NCBI GenBank assembly: GCA_013141055.1
Contig: JABFRS010000001.1
Span: 2,228,567-2,292,566 of the forward strand
Source: Cyclobacteriaceae bacterium
Lineage (GTDB): Bacteria > Bacteroidota > Bacteroidia > Cytophagales > Cyclobacteriaceae
Direction: 5' to 3'
Length of the DNA: 64,000 nucleotides
Shown here: piece after piece, positions 1 through 8,975 of the stretch
How the letters are laid out: the number at the start of each line of letters is the position of its first letter
Position numbering within the stretch: the first letter of the stretch is position 1
Translations under genes and position numbers: made by a program
The notes under the pieces: model-generated
Seen by the model: the letters and a program-made list of their open reading frames with translations, nothing else
The model's database searches: none
What the model was told of the DNA's origin: nothing

Positions 1-1
1 T

Positions 2-298
2 GTGTCTATGCTTCATCAGCCAAAGATTGTTTTCCTGGATGAACCAACAGGCGGTGTCGATCCCGTAACGCGACGCGAATTCTGGACGATGATCTATGAA
101 GCAGCAGGCAATGGAACCACAGTTTTTGTTACGACACACTATATGGATGAAGCTGAGTATTGCGACAGAGTTTCTATCATGGTTGATGGAAGAATAGATG
201 CTCTTGATACACCAATGGAATTGAAGCGTCAATTCAATGCTCCAAGTATGGAGGAAGTTTTTGTTCACCTGGCGAGAAAAGCAAAACGAGGAGAATAA
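2..298 (+). CDS. ABC transporter ATP-binding protein, C-terminal part (5' end outside window)
   Basis: This is the last ~98 codons of an ABC ATPase; the frame is open to the left edge, so the start lies outside the window. It contains the Walker B/D-loop segment FLDEPTGGVDP and the H-loop segment TTHYMDEAEYCDR, followed by a C-terminal regulatory tail ending EEVFVHLARKAKRGE. The order in these systems is ATPase followed by two ABC-2 permeases (YbhF/YbhS/YbhR type), which matches the two genes downstream. It should energise export of an unknown hydrophobic or drug-like substrate across the inner membrane. An HlyD-type adaptor is likely upstream but cannot be seen. The GAGGAG at about 288-293 serves as ribosome-binding site for the next gene. 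Confidence 0.93.
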   Translation: MSMLHQPKIVFLDEPTGGVDPVTRREFWTMIYEAAGNGTTVFVTTHYMDEAEYCDRVSIMVDGRIDALDTPMELKRQFNAPSMEEVFVHLARKAKRGE

Positions 299-299
299 C

Positions 300-1406
300 A
301 TGAAACAGTTCTACTTTTTTGTACAAAAAGAATTTTATCACTTGTTGAGGGATCCCCGCACCATGCTGATCCTTTTCGGAATGCCTTTGATGCTCATTCT
401 GATCTTCGGTTTTGCCCTGACGAATGAAGTCAAGAATACACGCATCGCGATCCTCGACAACTCAAAGGATCCGGTAACAGCGGAGATCATTCAACAGCTT
501 GAAGCAAGCCGCTACTTTGATAACGTTCAAAATGTTAACAGCAACGATGAACTGGAGGCAGCCTTTCGACAGGGAAAGATTAAGATGGCAGTAGTATTCT
601 CTTCGCGCTTTCAATATTCACTGATGCATGAGAATCAGGCTGCGATACAATTAATAGCAGATGCTACTGATCCTAATGTTGCCAGCACATTGACGAATTA
701 CGCAACAGCCATCATTATCGACTATCAAAAAAGCATGAAAGGACAGATCGATCTTCCTTACTCCATTAACACAGAATTGAGAATGCTTTACAATCCGCAA
801 TTGAAAGGATCCTACAATTTCGTACCTGGAGTTATGGCGATGGTGCTCATGCTTGTATGTGCGATGATGACTTCCATCTCTATTGTAAAAGAGAAAGAGA
901 TTGGAACGATGGAGATCATCCTGGTATCTCCGATTGTGCCGATCCGCGTGGTGATTGCTAAAATGGTTCCCTATTTTTTACTATCAAGCGTCAATATCGC
1001 GAGTGTACTACTATTAAGTGTTTTTGTCCTTGATGTGCCAATTCAGGGAAATCTCGTTTTGCTGGTGGCAGAATGTTTATTATTCACCATCACAGTTCTC
1101 GCTCTTGGACTTTTGATTTCATCGGTTACGGATTCGCAGCAAATCGCCATGCTTCTTTCGCTTATGGGCTTATTTCTTCCAACGGTGATGTTAAGTGGAT
1201 TCATGTTTCCAATTGAGAATATGCCAGTGGCCCTGCAAGTGATTTCCAATATTGTTCCAGCCAAATGGTTTTACATCATCGTTAAGACAGTAATGATAAA
1301 AGGACTTGGGTTTGAATTCATATGGAAGGAAACGTTAATACTAATTGGAATGACTGTTTTCTTCATGGTTGTAAGTATTAAGAAATTTAAAATACGTTTG
1401 GAATGA
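300..1406 (+). CDS. ABC-2 type transporter permease
   Basis: A 368-residue inner-membrane permease. One N-terminal membrane segment (LILFGMPLMLILIFGFAL) is followed by a large extracytoplasmic domain, then five or six C-terminal membrane helices. The loop motif KEKEIGTMEIILVSPI is the hallmark of ABC-2 permeases (E-x-G-T-x-E). The frame extends further 5', but the ATG at 300 is preferred: it follows the ATPase stop by one base, has a GAGGAG site just upstream and starts MKQFYFFVQKEF, typical for the family. It probably forms a heterodimer with the next permease. The exported substrate is unknown. Confidence 0.93.
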   Translation: MKQFYFFVQKEFYHLLRDPRTMLILFGMPLMLILIFGFALTNEVKNTRIAILDNSKDPVTAEIIQQLEASRYFDNVQNVNSNDELEAAFRQGKIKMAVVFSSRFQYSLMHENQAAIQLIADATDPNVASTLTNYATAIIIDYQKSMKGQIDLPYSINTELRMLYNPQLKGSYNFVPGVMAMVLMLVCAMMTSISIVKEKEIGTMEIILVSPIVPIRVVIAKMVPYFLLSSVNIASVLLLSVFVLDVPIQGNLVLLVAECLLFTITVLALGLLISSVTDSQQIAMLLSLMGLFLPTVMLSGFMFPIENMPVALQVISNIVPAKWFYIIVKTVMIKGLGFEFIWKETLILIGMTVFFMVVSIKKFKIRLE

Positions 1407-2521
1407 GAACGCTTCGAATTTTACTGGAAAAAGAGTTTAGGCAAATATTTCGTGATCCATCGATCCTGCGCATTATTTTCCTCATGCCGATCGTTCAATT
1501 GATCGTGATGCCATTGGCTGCCGACTACGAAGTTAAAAATGTTAAACTTTGTATCGTCGACTTTGATCATTCTTCATACTCACAGAAGCTTGTAAATAAA
1601 ATTACGTCTACAGACTATTTTCAGTTGGTCGACTATACAGACTCATATGACAAAGCATTGAAGTATGTTGAGAATGATGAAGCAGATCTTGTGCTGCAAA
1701 TTCCATCTTCGTTTGAAAAGCAGATTGTGAAAGAAGATAAGTCAACCCTATTCATGTCTTTGAACGCAATCAATGGAGCGAAAGCAAATCTTGGAGGATC
1801 ATATCTGAGAAGTATCATTAGTGATTTTAACAGAGAAGTGAGATTAGAATGGCTTCAATTACCAAAGTTAAATCCTCAGCCAACGATTCAGGTAACGTCA
1901 CTCAACTGGTTTAATCCAACCATGAACTACCAGATCTTCATGGTTCCTGGAATTCTTGTGATCTTGGTTACAATGGTGGGCGCTTTCTTATCTGCCTTGA
2001 ATATCGTTAAAGAGAAAGAAGTCGGAACAATCGAACAGATAAATGTGACGCCGATCAAAAAGTATCAGTTTATTCTTGGTAAGCTTATTCCCTTTTGGGT
2101 ATTGGGACTGATGATCTTAACGGTCGGTACGATCATTTCATGGTTGATCTATGGAATTGTGCCGGTGGGAAGTTTATCAACCATCTTCATTTTTGCAGCG
2201 ATCTATCTTTTGGCGGTGCTGGGTATGGGCTTGCTGGTGTCAACATTTGCCAATACTCAACAGCAGGCAATGCTCCTCTCATTCTTTATCATGATGATCT
2301 TTATTTTGCTGGGTGGTCTTTACACATCCATTGATAGTATGCCTGAGTGGGCACAGACGTTCACAAAGTTTAATCCGGTAGCGTATTTTATTGAAGTAAT
2401 GAGAATGGTGGTATTGAAAGGCAGCAGCTTAAATGATATCAAAACTCATCTCACAGTAGTTTTTCTTATGGCGATTGTACTCAATAGTTTTGCTGTTTGG
2501 AATTACAAAAAGCGAAGTTAG
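1403..2521 (+). CDS. ABC-2 type transporter permease (second subunit)
   Basis: A 372-residue paralogue of the preceding permease, starting in a 4-base ATGA overlap with it, so the two are translationally coupled. The layout is the same: an N-terminal helix, a soluble periplasmic domain with lipid-exporter-like features, then a C-terminal helical bundle. The signature is KEKEVGTIEQINVTPI. It is the last gene of the exporter operon. Substrate is not predictable; YbhR/YbhS-type systems handle drugs or cations in enterobacteria, but that cannot be transferred here with confidence. Confidence 0.93.
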   Translation: MRTLRILLEKEFRQIFRDPSILRIIFLMPIVQLIVMPLAADYEVKNVKLCIVDFDHSSYSQKLVNKITSTDYFQLVDYTDSYDKALKYVENDEADLVLQIPSSFEKQIVKEDKSTLFMSLNAINGAKANLGGSYLRSIISDFNREVRLEWLQLPKLNPQPTIQVTSLNWFNPTMNYQIFMVPGILVILVTMVGAFLSALNIVKEKEVGTIEQINVTPIKKYQFILGKLIPFWVLGLMILTVGTIISWLIYGIVPVGSLSTIFIFAAIYLLAVLGMGLLVSTFANTQQQAMLLSFFIMMIFILLGGLYTSIDSMPEWAQTFTKFNPVAYFIEVMRMVVLKGSSLNDIKTHLTVVFLMAIVLNSFAVWNYKKRS

Positions 2522-2678
2522 AACTGTACGCTTTTGTACATTTTTACTGTTCACTTTCCAACAAAATCTGACTTTGACCGTCATGGCCGGAACCAGAAAC
2601 ACGCAAATTGGCTTCATTTATGGGAAATGAAAAAACATGAATGATTATTGATTGTAGAGATGACATAACAACACAGCT

Positions 2679-2993
2679 ATGTCAAATCGGACTCAAGCCA
2701 ATAGTACTTCACCAATATTAGTGGCGGTAATACTGATCATCACTTTTCCATTGTGGTTTGGATTACTGGCAGGACTTTTCGGAATAGTAATCGGTTTGAT
2801 GGGAGCGGCTATTGGATTGTTTGCGGGACTTTTCGGAATCGTGGCAGGAGTAATTGCAATCCCGTTTAAAATACTATTTGGATGGGGAGATTGGGGATGG
2901 CATGGGTTTCCTCATTTTCATAGCAGTGGATTGTGGATGATCATTTTTATCATCATTGCTGCCGTCATCGTTAAAAGGAAGAGGGCTAGTTGA
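2679..2993 (+). CDS. Small hydrophobic glycine-rich membrane protein, unknown function
   Basis: 104 residues with a short polar N-terminus (MSNRTQANSTSP), two or three glycine-rich membrane segments, a Trp/His-rich linker (GWGDWGWHGFPHFH) and a final helix ending VKRKRAS. The segment AGLFGIV occurs twice, about 20 residues apart, and the DNA repeats as well (ggacttttcggaat at both sites), suggesting internal duplication. The spaced glycines look like glycine-zipper helix packing. Its 3' end overlaps the convergent gene on the minus strand by 8 bases. No family was recognised. Confidence 0.6.
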   Translation: MSNRTQANSTSPILVAVILIITFPLWFGLLAGLFGIVIGLMGAAIGLFAGLFGIVAGVIAIPFKILFGWGDWGWHGFPHFHSSGLWMIIFIIIAAVIVKRKRAS

Positions 2994-4002
2994 TCTTTGC
3001 TTCAAGTTTAAAACCGAGCACGTGATTTCGTAGTGCGTCCTGCCAGGTGATATCGCTGTCCCATTTCGTTCCGAGGAAAACGTTTTTGTTATCGATGTGT
3101 CGGAAGTAGAATTTATAGATCACTGTTTCTCCTGAGATTGTTTTAAGTTGTAGCTGACCTTCAGGGAATGCAATTGATGCATACGCGGTTTCAGGCTTTG
3201 TCATATCATACCCAAGAATTTCCCGTGCAGCCTTTCCACGCGTGTGAACAAAACAAAGTACATATGCAAAACCCTGCCTCCGGAGTTCCTGCTCCTCAAC
3301 ACCCGCTTCGGTAATTTTATATTTCAACGGATAATTGGTTGCAAAAAATTGCTCCAGTTCTTTATCCATAGCTTCATTTCCAAATTTTGGAACGGCGAGG
3401 TTATCGACCTTTAAGTCAATCGCATAGAACTCCTGTCTGTTTCCTTTAATCGGATCAACCGTGATATCAGTTTCAGGATATTCATTCACGAGATAGTTCT
3501 GCTTCTTTTGACTTCGCCAGGAATCCTGAAAAACAGTACGCATCAAATCATTAAGCTTTTCTTTCTTTAGTCTCCACGCAGGAAGTGTGGCATCAAAGAG
3601 TGAAGGCTTTTGGTTAAATATCGTTCCTGTTATCTGATAGCCATTGCTGAGTTTTTCATAAAAGAGGATGTATGTGATCTGACGTTCAACAAAATAATCT
3701 GTAAAAGCTTTTGTTACATCCTTTCCTGAGAGGACAAGATCTGTTTCAAAGTACGCGACCGCATCAACACCAATCTGCTGAAAGGCTTTCTGTGTTTCTT
3801 CCAGTTCCCTTTGAGTGAATGTATGATCGTGCAGAATGACGGATTTTGCCGACAGAAGTTTTTCGGGTACCGTCTCCGAATATTTGAGATCAGAAACAGA
3901 TTGCGAAAAGCATGCAATAGGAAAACTGAAGATGAAAAGCATCAGCATTCGATAAGAAAGCTGGCTTGCGTGCATGATCTTTGAAAAGTTCTGTCTGTTC
4001 AC
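2986..4002 (-). CDS. Exported protein of unknown function
   Basis: 338 residues. The N-terminus contains a signal-peptide-like hydrophobic stretch (MLMLFIFSFPIACFSQS, residues ~19-35) that ends at a typical cleavage context. The mature part is mixed alpha/beta without transmembrane helices; no catalytic motif was recognised. An internal ATG about 18 codons in would leave a more standard signal peptide, so the true start may be nearer 3948. It sits convergent to the small membrane protein and upstream of the Rieske gene on the same strand. Probably a conserved Cytophagales periplasmic protein. Confidence 0.7.
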   Translation of the reverse strand: MNRQNFSKIMHASQLSYRMLMLFIFSFPIACFSQSVSDLKYSETVPEKLLSAKSVILHDHTFTQRELEETQKAFQQIGVDAVAYFETDLVLSGKDVTKAFTDYFVERQITYILFYEKLSNGYQITGTIFNQKPSLFDATLPAWRLKKEKLNDLMRTVFQDSWRSQKKQNYLVNEYPETDITVDPIKGNRQEFYAIDLKVDNLAVPKFGNEAMDKELEQFFATNYPLKYKITEAGVEEQELRRQGFAYVLCFVHTRGKAAREILGYDMTKPETAYASIAFPEGQLQLKTISGETVIYKFYFRHIDNKNVFLGTKWDSDITWQDALRNHVLGFKLEAKIN

Positions 4003-4064
4003 CTTATAAAATTAACTATCCAACGCAGAAATCAGGGTGCTATTTCAAATGAAGTTCAATTTGT

Positions 4065-4385
4065 TCAGATACCAATAAAAATTGCTCCATCCTCCTCTTT
4101 TAAAGGATACGTGATCAGATCTCTCGACCGCTGTTCTCCCTCACGACCGGTTTTCATGCTGAAACGGTATCCGTGCAATGGACAGATAATCTCTCCCAAA
4201 TAGTTAACAATTCCCTTGCTAAGCGACTCGCTATTATGTGAACAACGATCTTCAACAGCGCGAAGCTGCTCATCATCCCTCACCAGACAGATGCGTTTGT
4301 TTCGCACAATCAGAAGGCGTGGCTGTTTGGGAACCACTGCTTGTTGCATTTCACCAACAGAAGAAAAGATTTTGATCCAATCCAC
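4065..4385 (-). CDS. Rieske [2Fe-2S] ferredoxin (NirD-like small subunit type)
   Basis: 106 residues with the complete Rieske cluster signature: C48-x-H50 (CSHNSESL) and C68-x-x-H71 (CPLHGYRF). The spacing and overall length match stand-alone Rieske ferredoxins of the NirD/biphenyl-dioxygenase ferredoxin type. It has no signal peptide, so it is probably a cytosolic electron carrier. No oxygenase or reductase partner is adjacent. It is divergent from the M20 gene at 4443, with 57 bases between the starts. Confidence 0.88.
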   Translation of the reverse strand: MDWIKIFSSVGEMQQAVVPKQPRLLIVRNKRICLVRDDEQLRAVEDRCSHNSESLSKGIVNYLGEIICPLHGYRFSMKTGREGEQRSRDLITYPLKEEDGAIFIGI

Positions 4386-4442
4386 AGAAAAATTTTAACC
4401 AGCGAATTTTTTACCTTACTTACTATTCCTTCTCCTGCAAAT

Positions 4443-5747
4443 ATGAAAAAATTATGCGTGTGTCTCTTTCTTTCGATTGCGGGAATTGCAGTATACGGCC
4501 AACCAGGTAGTGCGTTGTTGTCAAAGCTCGATCAACAGGCAAAAGAGATTCAACCAAAGGTTATTCAATGGAGAAGAGAATTTCATGAACACCCTGAACT
4601 TTCCAATCAGGAGTTTAAAACCGGAAAACTCATCGCTGAATTTCTAAAGTCACTAGGATTGGAAGTTCAATATCCTGTTGCCAGAACGGGTGTCGTGGCA
4701 ATTCTGAAAGGTTCAAAGCCAGGACCTGTCATTGCCTTGCGTGCGGACATGGATGCCTTGCCGGTGAACGAAAGAAATTCTTTGCCATTCACATCAAAAG
4801 AAAAAGCAACACTCAATGGTGTTGAAACAGGAGTGATGCACGCGTGTGGTCATGATAGTCATATGGCAATATTGATGGGCGTTGCCGAAGTGCTGTCGAA
4901 AAACAAAAACGAATTAAAAGGAACCGTAAAATTTATTTTTCAACCAGCGGAAGAAACATACCCGATTGACCAGGATGCTGGCGCGGTGTTAATGGTCAAA
5001 GAGGGAGTTCTTGATAATCCAAAAGTTGATGTGATTTTTGGTCTGCACATTCAATCACTATTGCCTTCCGGTCAACTTGCGTATCGCGCAGAAGGATTGA
5101 TGGCTGCAGTGGATGGTTTTGATATTAAAGTATCCGGAGTTGGGGCTCATGGAGCGACACCATGGGATGCGGTGGATCCGATAGTTGTTTCAGGTCAGAT
5201 TCTGGTTGGATTGCAAACAATCGTAAGTCGTCAGATCAATCTTACCAATGCTCCTGCTGTTATAACGGTTGGAAGCATTCATGGAGGCATTCGAAGAAAT
5301 ATTATTCCGGAAGAAGTGATCATGCAGGGAACCATCCGGACTTTTGACATGAGTATGCAGAAAAGTATTCATGAAAAAATAAAACAGTTGGCAACATCCA
5401 TTGCGGCAGCTTCAGGAGCAAAGGCAGAAGTTTTAATTAATCCTGAATCTCCTTTGACATACAATGATCCAAAACTTACAGCAAAAATGACATCGAGCCT
5501 GGTGCGAACAGTTGGTGAACAGAATACAAAGATCATTGCACCCGTGACAATGGCGGAAGACTTTTCTTTTTACCAGGAGAAAATTCCAGGATTATTCTTT
5601 TTCCTTGGTGCCTATCCTGCAGACATGAGCTTAACGAAAGCACCGGTGCACCACACGGCAGATTTTATGATTGATGAAAAATCTTTTGTGACGGGAGTAA
5701 GGGCGATGCTTAATCTGACAGTTGACTATATGTTTATGAAAAATTGA
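4443..5747 (+). CDS. Exported M20 family amidohydrolase (paralogue 1 of 3)
   Basis: 434 residues. The start at 4443 is chosen because it begins a clean signal peptide (MKKLCVCLFLSIAGIAVYGQ); the open frame runs further upstream but overlaps the divergent Rieske gene. M20D (amidohydrolase/IAA-amino-acid hydrolase/hippuricase-like) motifs are intact: ALRADMDALP (residues 98-107), HACGHDSH (133-140), FQPAEE (166-171, with the Glu pair of base and metal ligand), FGLH (metal His at ~202) and a late VHHTADF. The dimerisation domain lies in the middle. It probably removes an acyl group from an N-acyl amino acid in the periplasm using two metal ions. First gene of the catabolic run; it ends 2 bases before the next ATG. 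The acyl substrate is unknown. Confidence 0.92.
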   Translation: MKKLCVCLFLSIAGIAVYGQPGSALLSKLDQQAKEIQPKVIQWRREFHEHPELSNQEFKTGKLIAEFLKSLGLEVQYPVARTGVVAILKGSKPGPVIALRADMDALPVNERNSLPFTSKEKATLNGVETGVMHACGHDSHMAILMGVAEVLSKNKNELKGTVKFIFQPAEETYPIDQDAGAVLMVKEGVLDNPKVDVIFGLHIQSLLPSGQLAYRAEGLMAAVDGFDIKVSGVGAHGATPWDAVDPIVVSGQILVGLQTIVSRQINLTNAPAVITVGSIHGGIRRNIIPEEVIMQGTIRTFDMSMQKSIHEKIKQLATSIAAASGAKAEVLINPESPLTYNDPKLTAKMTSSLVRTVGEQNTKIIAPVTMAEDFSFYQEKIPGLFFFLGAYPADMSLTKAPVHHTADFMIDEKSFVTGVRAMLNLTVDYMFMKN

Positions 5748-5749
5748 CC

Positions 5750-6703
5750 ATGGAACTGAGTGAAAGAATAATAGACGCAGAAAAAAGGATAAGACCTTAT
5801 TTGAGAGAGACTCCTCTTGAATACTCGCATGTATTGAGTAGAATGACTGGTAGTGAGGTTCATCTTAAGCTTGAGAACATTCAGATCACGGGATCATTCA
5901 AAGCACGTGGCTCATTGAACAAGATCCTTTTGCTGAAAGATTCAAAAGCAAAAATTGTAACAGCGTCAACAGGAAATCATGGCTTGGGTGTTGCCAATGC
6001 ACTATCGATTGTAAAAAAGGATGGTACAATTTATTTACCACACGGTGCCTCAGAATCAAAAGTGGAGGCGATAAAGATGCGGGGGGTGCCTGTTGAATTT
6101 CATGGCAACAATTCCGAAGAGACGGAGTTGTATGTGAGGAAACTATCTGAAACGTCAGATCAGGTGTATGTATCACCGTATAATGATGTGGATGTTGTGG
6201 CAGGACAAGGTACTATTGGAGTAGAGTTGATGCGACAACTCCCGAAGATGGATGCGGTTTTTATTTCCGTGGGTGGAGGTGGTTTGATTGCGGGGATCGC
6301 AGCATATCTGAAATCTGTGAATCCAAAGATCGAAGTCGTTGCATGCTTTCCTGAAAATTCTCCCGTCATGTATGAATGTATAAAGGCAGGAGAGATCATT
6401 GAAGTTGCGGAGAAGCCAACATTATCAGATGGAACAGCAGGAGGAATTGAAAAAGGCACCATCACTTTTGAGATATGCCAGCGATGCATTGATACCTATG
6501 TGCTGGTAACAGAAGATGAAATTGCAGAATCCATGAAGCTCGTTCTAAAGCATCATCATCAAATTATTGAAGGCTCTGCGGGTGTTGCAGTAGCATCACT
6601 CATTAAGATGAAAGACAATTATAAAAACAAGAATTCAGCAATACTTATCTGTGGAGGAAACGTAAGTGAGGCTGTTCTTAAAAAATTAATGTGTAACGGA
6701 TGA
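5750..6703 (+). CDS. PLP-dependent threonine/serine dehydratase-like enzyme (EutB/BhcB type)
   Basis: 317 residues of fold-type II PLP enzyme. The Schiff-base lysine is K51 in SFKARG; the cofactor phosphate loop is SVGGGGL (173-179); STGNHG (73-78) is the substrate loop. There is no C-terminal ACT domain, so it is the short, catabolic or racemase-like form rather than biosynthetic IlvA. An in-frame TTG lies 6 bases upstream at 5744, but the ATG at 5750 is the natural start. The next gene, an ornithine-cyclodeaminase-family enzyme, overlaps by ATGA. That pairing occurs in ectoine utilisation (EutB/EutC) and in the beta-hydroxyaspartate cycle (BhcB/BhcD), so the substrate could be threonine, serine, 3-hydroxyaspartate or a related hydroxy amino acid. 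Confidence 0.88.
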   Translation: MELSERIIDAEKRIRPYLRETPLEYSHVLSRMTGSEVHLKLENIQITGSFKARGSLNKILLLKDSKAKIVTASTGNHGLGVANALSIVKKDGTIYLPHGASESKVEAIKMRGVPVEFHGNNSEETELYVRKLSETSDQVYVSPYNDVDVVAGQGTIGVELMRQLPKMDAVFISVGGGGLIAGIAAYLKSVNPKIEVVACFPENSPVMYECIKAGEIIEVAEKPTLSDGTAGGIEKGTITFEICQRCIDTYVLVTEDEIAESMKLVLKHHHQIIEGSAGVAVASLIKMKDNYKNKNSAILICGGNVSEAVLKKLMCNG

Positions 6704-7674
6704 CGACGACCCTTTCGCTTCCTGAAATAAAAAGAATAATAGAGAGCAATTCAGCAGATGATTTGATCAGAATTATTGAAGATGGGTTTGTCCTGTATGC
6801 CAGGAAGCAGGTAACAGTTCCACCCGTTGGATACCTTCCTTTCAATAAACCTCCTGGTGATGTCCATATCAAATACGGATATATTCACAATGATGATTAT
6901 TATGTGATCAAAATTGCTTCTGGTTTTTACGATAATCCTTCTTTGGGATTAAGTTCCAGCAATGGATTGATGCTGATCTTTAGTCAGAAAACAGGAACCT
7001 TACTTTCTGTTTTACTGGATGAAGGATATTTGACGGATATAAGAACTGCAGTTGCTGGAGCCATTGCGGCCAAATATCTTGCTCCCTCCAATGTAAGCAG
7101 CATTGGGATTGTAGGAACAGGAATGCAGGCACGCTTGCAACTTCAATTTCTTAGTTCGGTAACCAAATGCCGCGATGTGATTGTGTGGGGAAGAAGTAAA
7201 GAGAAGCTTGATAAGTTTAAAAAAGATCTTTCCCTAAAAGATTTTGTCATACGAATCACGACAGACATGACGCAGTTGACAAGTCGTTGTAATCTGATTG
7301 TGACGACGACTCCTTCCAAAGAGCCTTTATTATTTGCTGACGATATTCTTCCCGGTACTCACATCACAGCAATGGGCGCTGACGCAGATGGAAAGCAGGA
7401 AATAGACGTATCGCTTATCGCAAAGTGTGATATTATTGTGGCTGACAGCATCGATCAGTGCATCGATCACGGCGACATAGGGTTTGCTGTAAGAAATAAA
7501 TCAGTGGATCCTTCTTCTATTCTTTCGCTCGGAGATGTCATTGCAAATAAAAAGTTAGGAAGAAGCAATGACGAACAGACAACGATTGCCGATCTTACGG
7601 GCGTTGCCATTCAGGATATACAGATTGCCAAATACGTATTTGAAAACACAAAACTCAGTCATAGCACTTTATGA
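6700..7674 (+). CDS. Ornithine cyclodeaminase / mu-crystallin family protein (EutC/BhcD type)
   Basis: 324 residues, NAD(P)-binding. Recognised by the TDIRTAVAGAIAAKYLAP segment, the Rossmann loop GIVGTGMQARLQ, the MGADADGKQEID active-site segment and the C-terminal TIADLTGVAIQDIQIA block. Members include ornithine cyclodeaminase (ornithine to proline plus ammonia), alanine dehydrogenase, ketimine reductase, iminosuccinate reductase (BhcD) and EutC. It overlaps both neighbours by 4 bases (ATGA), so it is tightly coupled to the dehydratase upstream and the M20 gene downstream. No signal peptide, so cytosolic. Specificity cannot be assigned from motifs. Confidence 0.9.
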   Translation: MTTTLSLPEIKRIIESNSADDLIRIIEDGFVLYARKQVTVPPVGYLPFNKPPGDVHIKYGYIHNDDYYVIKIASGFYDNPSLGLSSSNGLMLIFSQKTGTLLSVLLDEGYLTDIRTAVAGAIAAKYLAPSNVSSIGIVGTGMQARLQLQFLSSVTKCRDVIVWGRSKEKLDKFKKDLSLKDFVIRITTDMTQLTSRCNLIVTTTPSKEPLLFADDILPGTHITAMGADADGKQEIDVSLIAKCDIIVADSIDQCIDHGDIGFAVRNKSVDPSSILSLGDVIANKKLGRSNDEQTTIADLTGVAIQDIQIAKYVFENTKLSHSTL

Positions 7675-8969
7675 AAACCCTTCTCATTCTTTTCTTCAGC
7701 CTTGTATCAATCTTGTCTTTCGGACAAATGGATCCCAAACTTCAGGCAAAGATTTATCAGCAGGCAAAAGACCTGGAACCCAAGCTCATTGAGTGGAGAC
7801 GAAATTTTCATGAGCATCCTGAGCTTTCCAATCGTGAATTCAAAACGGGTAAGATCGTTGCCGATTATTTAAAATCATTAGGATTGGAGGTTCAGTACCC
7901 TGTTGCAAAAACAGGTGTCGTTGCCTTATTAAGAGGAGGGAAGCCCGGACCTGTTGTTGCCTTGCGGGCCGATATTGATGGCCTTCCAGTGAATGAAAGA
8001 AACTCATTGCCCTTTGCTTCCAAAGAAAAATCTGTGCTCGCAGGTATGGAGACAGGTGTGATGCATGCGTGCGGACATGATAGCCACATGGCAATGTTAA
8101 TGGGAGTTGCAGAAATTCTTTCAAAGAATAAAAGTGAGTTGAAGGGTTCAGTAAAATTTATTTTTCAACCCGCTGAAGAAGGAGCCCCTGCCGGTGAAGA
8201 AGGTGGTGCAGCGCTTATGATCAAAGAAGGAGTTCTTGAAAACCCTAAAGTGGATGTGATTTTTGGATTGCACATTCAATCGTTACTTCCGCTGGGTCAA
8301 CTTGCATATCGTGCAGAAGGATTGATGGCAGCAGTTGATGGTGTTAATATTAAGGTGTCAGGAATTGGAGCGCATGGTGCCACACCGTGGGACAGTGTGG
8401 ATCCGATTGTAGTATCAGGTCAGATCATTACGGGACTTCAAACCATCGTGAGCCGCCAGACAGAATTGACAAAAGCACCCGCAGTTATTACGATTGGAAG
8501 CGTGCATGGAGGCATTCGCAGGAACATTATTCCAGAGGAAGTAAACATGGAAGGAACGATCAGAACTTTCGACGCAGACATGCAGAAGAAGGTGCATGAT
8601 AAAATAAAACTAACGGCAACAAAAATTGCAGAAGCATCAGGCGCAAAAGCTGAAGTTAATATTCTGATCATGTATCCGGTGACCTACAATGATCCAAAAC
8701 TTACCGCACAGATGGCTCCCAGCTTGGCGAGAGTGAGTAATGATATAAAAATCACAAATCCAGTGACGATGGCAGAAGATTTCTCCTTCTTTCAGCAAAA
8801 AATTCCAGGCTTCTTCTTCTTTCTTGGAGCATATCCAGCTGATATGAAGCTTGCAAAAAACCCAGTCCATCATACAGCAGATTTTATGATTGATGAAAGA
8901 GCTTTTGTTACCGGCGTAAAAGCTTTGACAACATTGACGCTGGACTACATGTCTCAAACCAAAAAATAA
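7671..8969 (+). CDS. Exported M20 family amidohydrolase (paralogue 2 of 3)
   Basis: 432 residues, starting in an ATGA overlap with the cyclodeaminase gene. Signal peptide MKTLLILFFSLVSILSFGQ. It has the same motifs as paralogue 1 (ALRADIDGLP, HACGHDSH, FQPAEE, FGLH, VHHTADF) and very close similarity to it, including a long nearly identical stretch around the substrate-domain junction (LAYRAEGLMAAVDG in both). Differences such as ADIDGLP for ADMDALP and AEEGAPAGEE for AEETYPIDQD are shared with paralogue 3. It probably acts on N-acyl amino acids in the periplasm. Confidence 0.92.
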   Translation: MKTLLILFFSLVSILSFGQMDPKLQAKIYQQAKDLEPKLIEWRRNFHEHPELSNREFKTGKIVADYLKSLGLEVQYPVAKTGVVALLRGGKPGPVVALRADIDGLPVNERNSLPFASKEKSVLAGMETGVMHACGHDSHMAMLMGVAEILSKNKSELKGSVKFIFQPAEEGAPAGEEGGAALMIKEGVLENPKVDVIFGLHIQSLLPLGQLAYRAEGLMAAVDGVNIKVSGIGAHGATPWDSVDPIVVSGQIITGLQTIVSRQTELTKAPAVITIGSVHGGIRRNIIPEEVNMEGTIRTFDADMQKKVHDKIKLTATKIAEASGAKAEVNILIMYPVTYNDPKLTAQMAPSLARVSNDIKITNPVTMAEDFSFFQQKIPGFFFFLGAYPADMKLAKNPVHHTADFMIDERAFVTGVKALTTLTLDYMSQTKK

Positions 8970-8975
8970 TTCAAC

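Noticed and set aside
4341-4442. Upstream extension of the first M20 gene
   Set aside because: Would overlap the divergent Rieske gene and place 34 non-signal residues before a perfect signal peptide.
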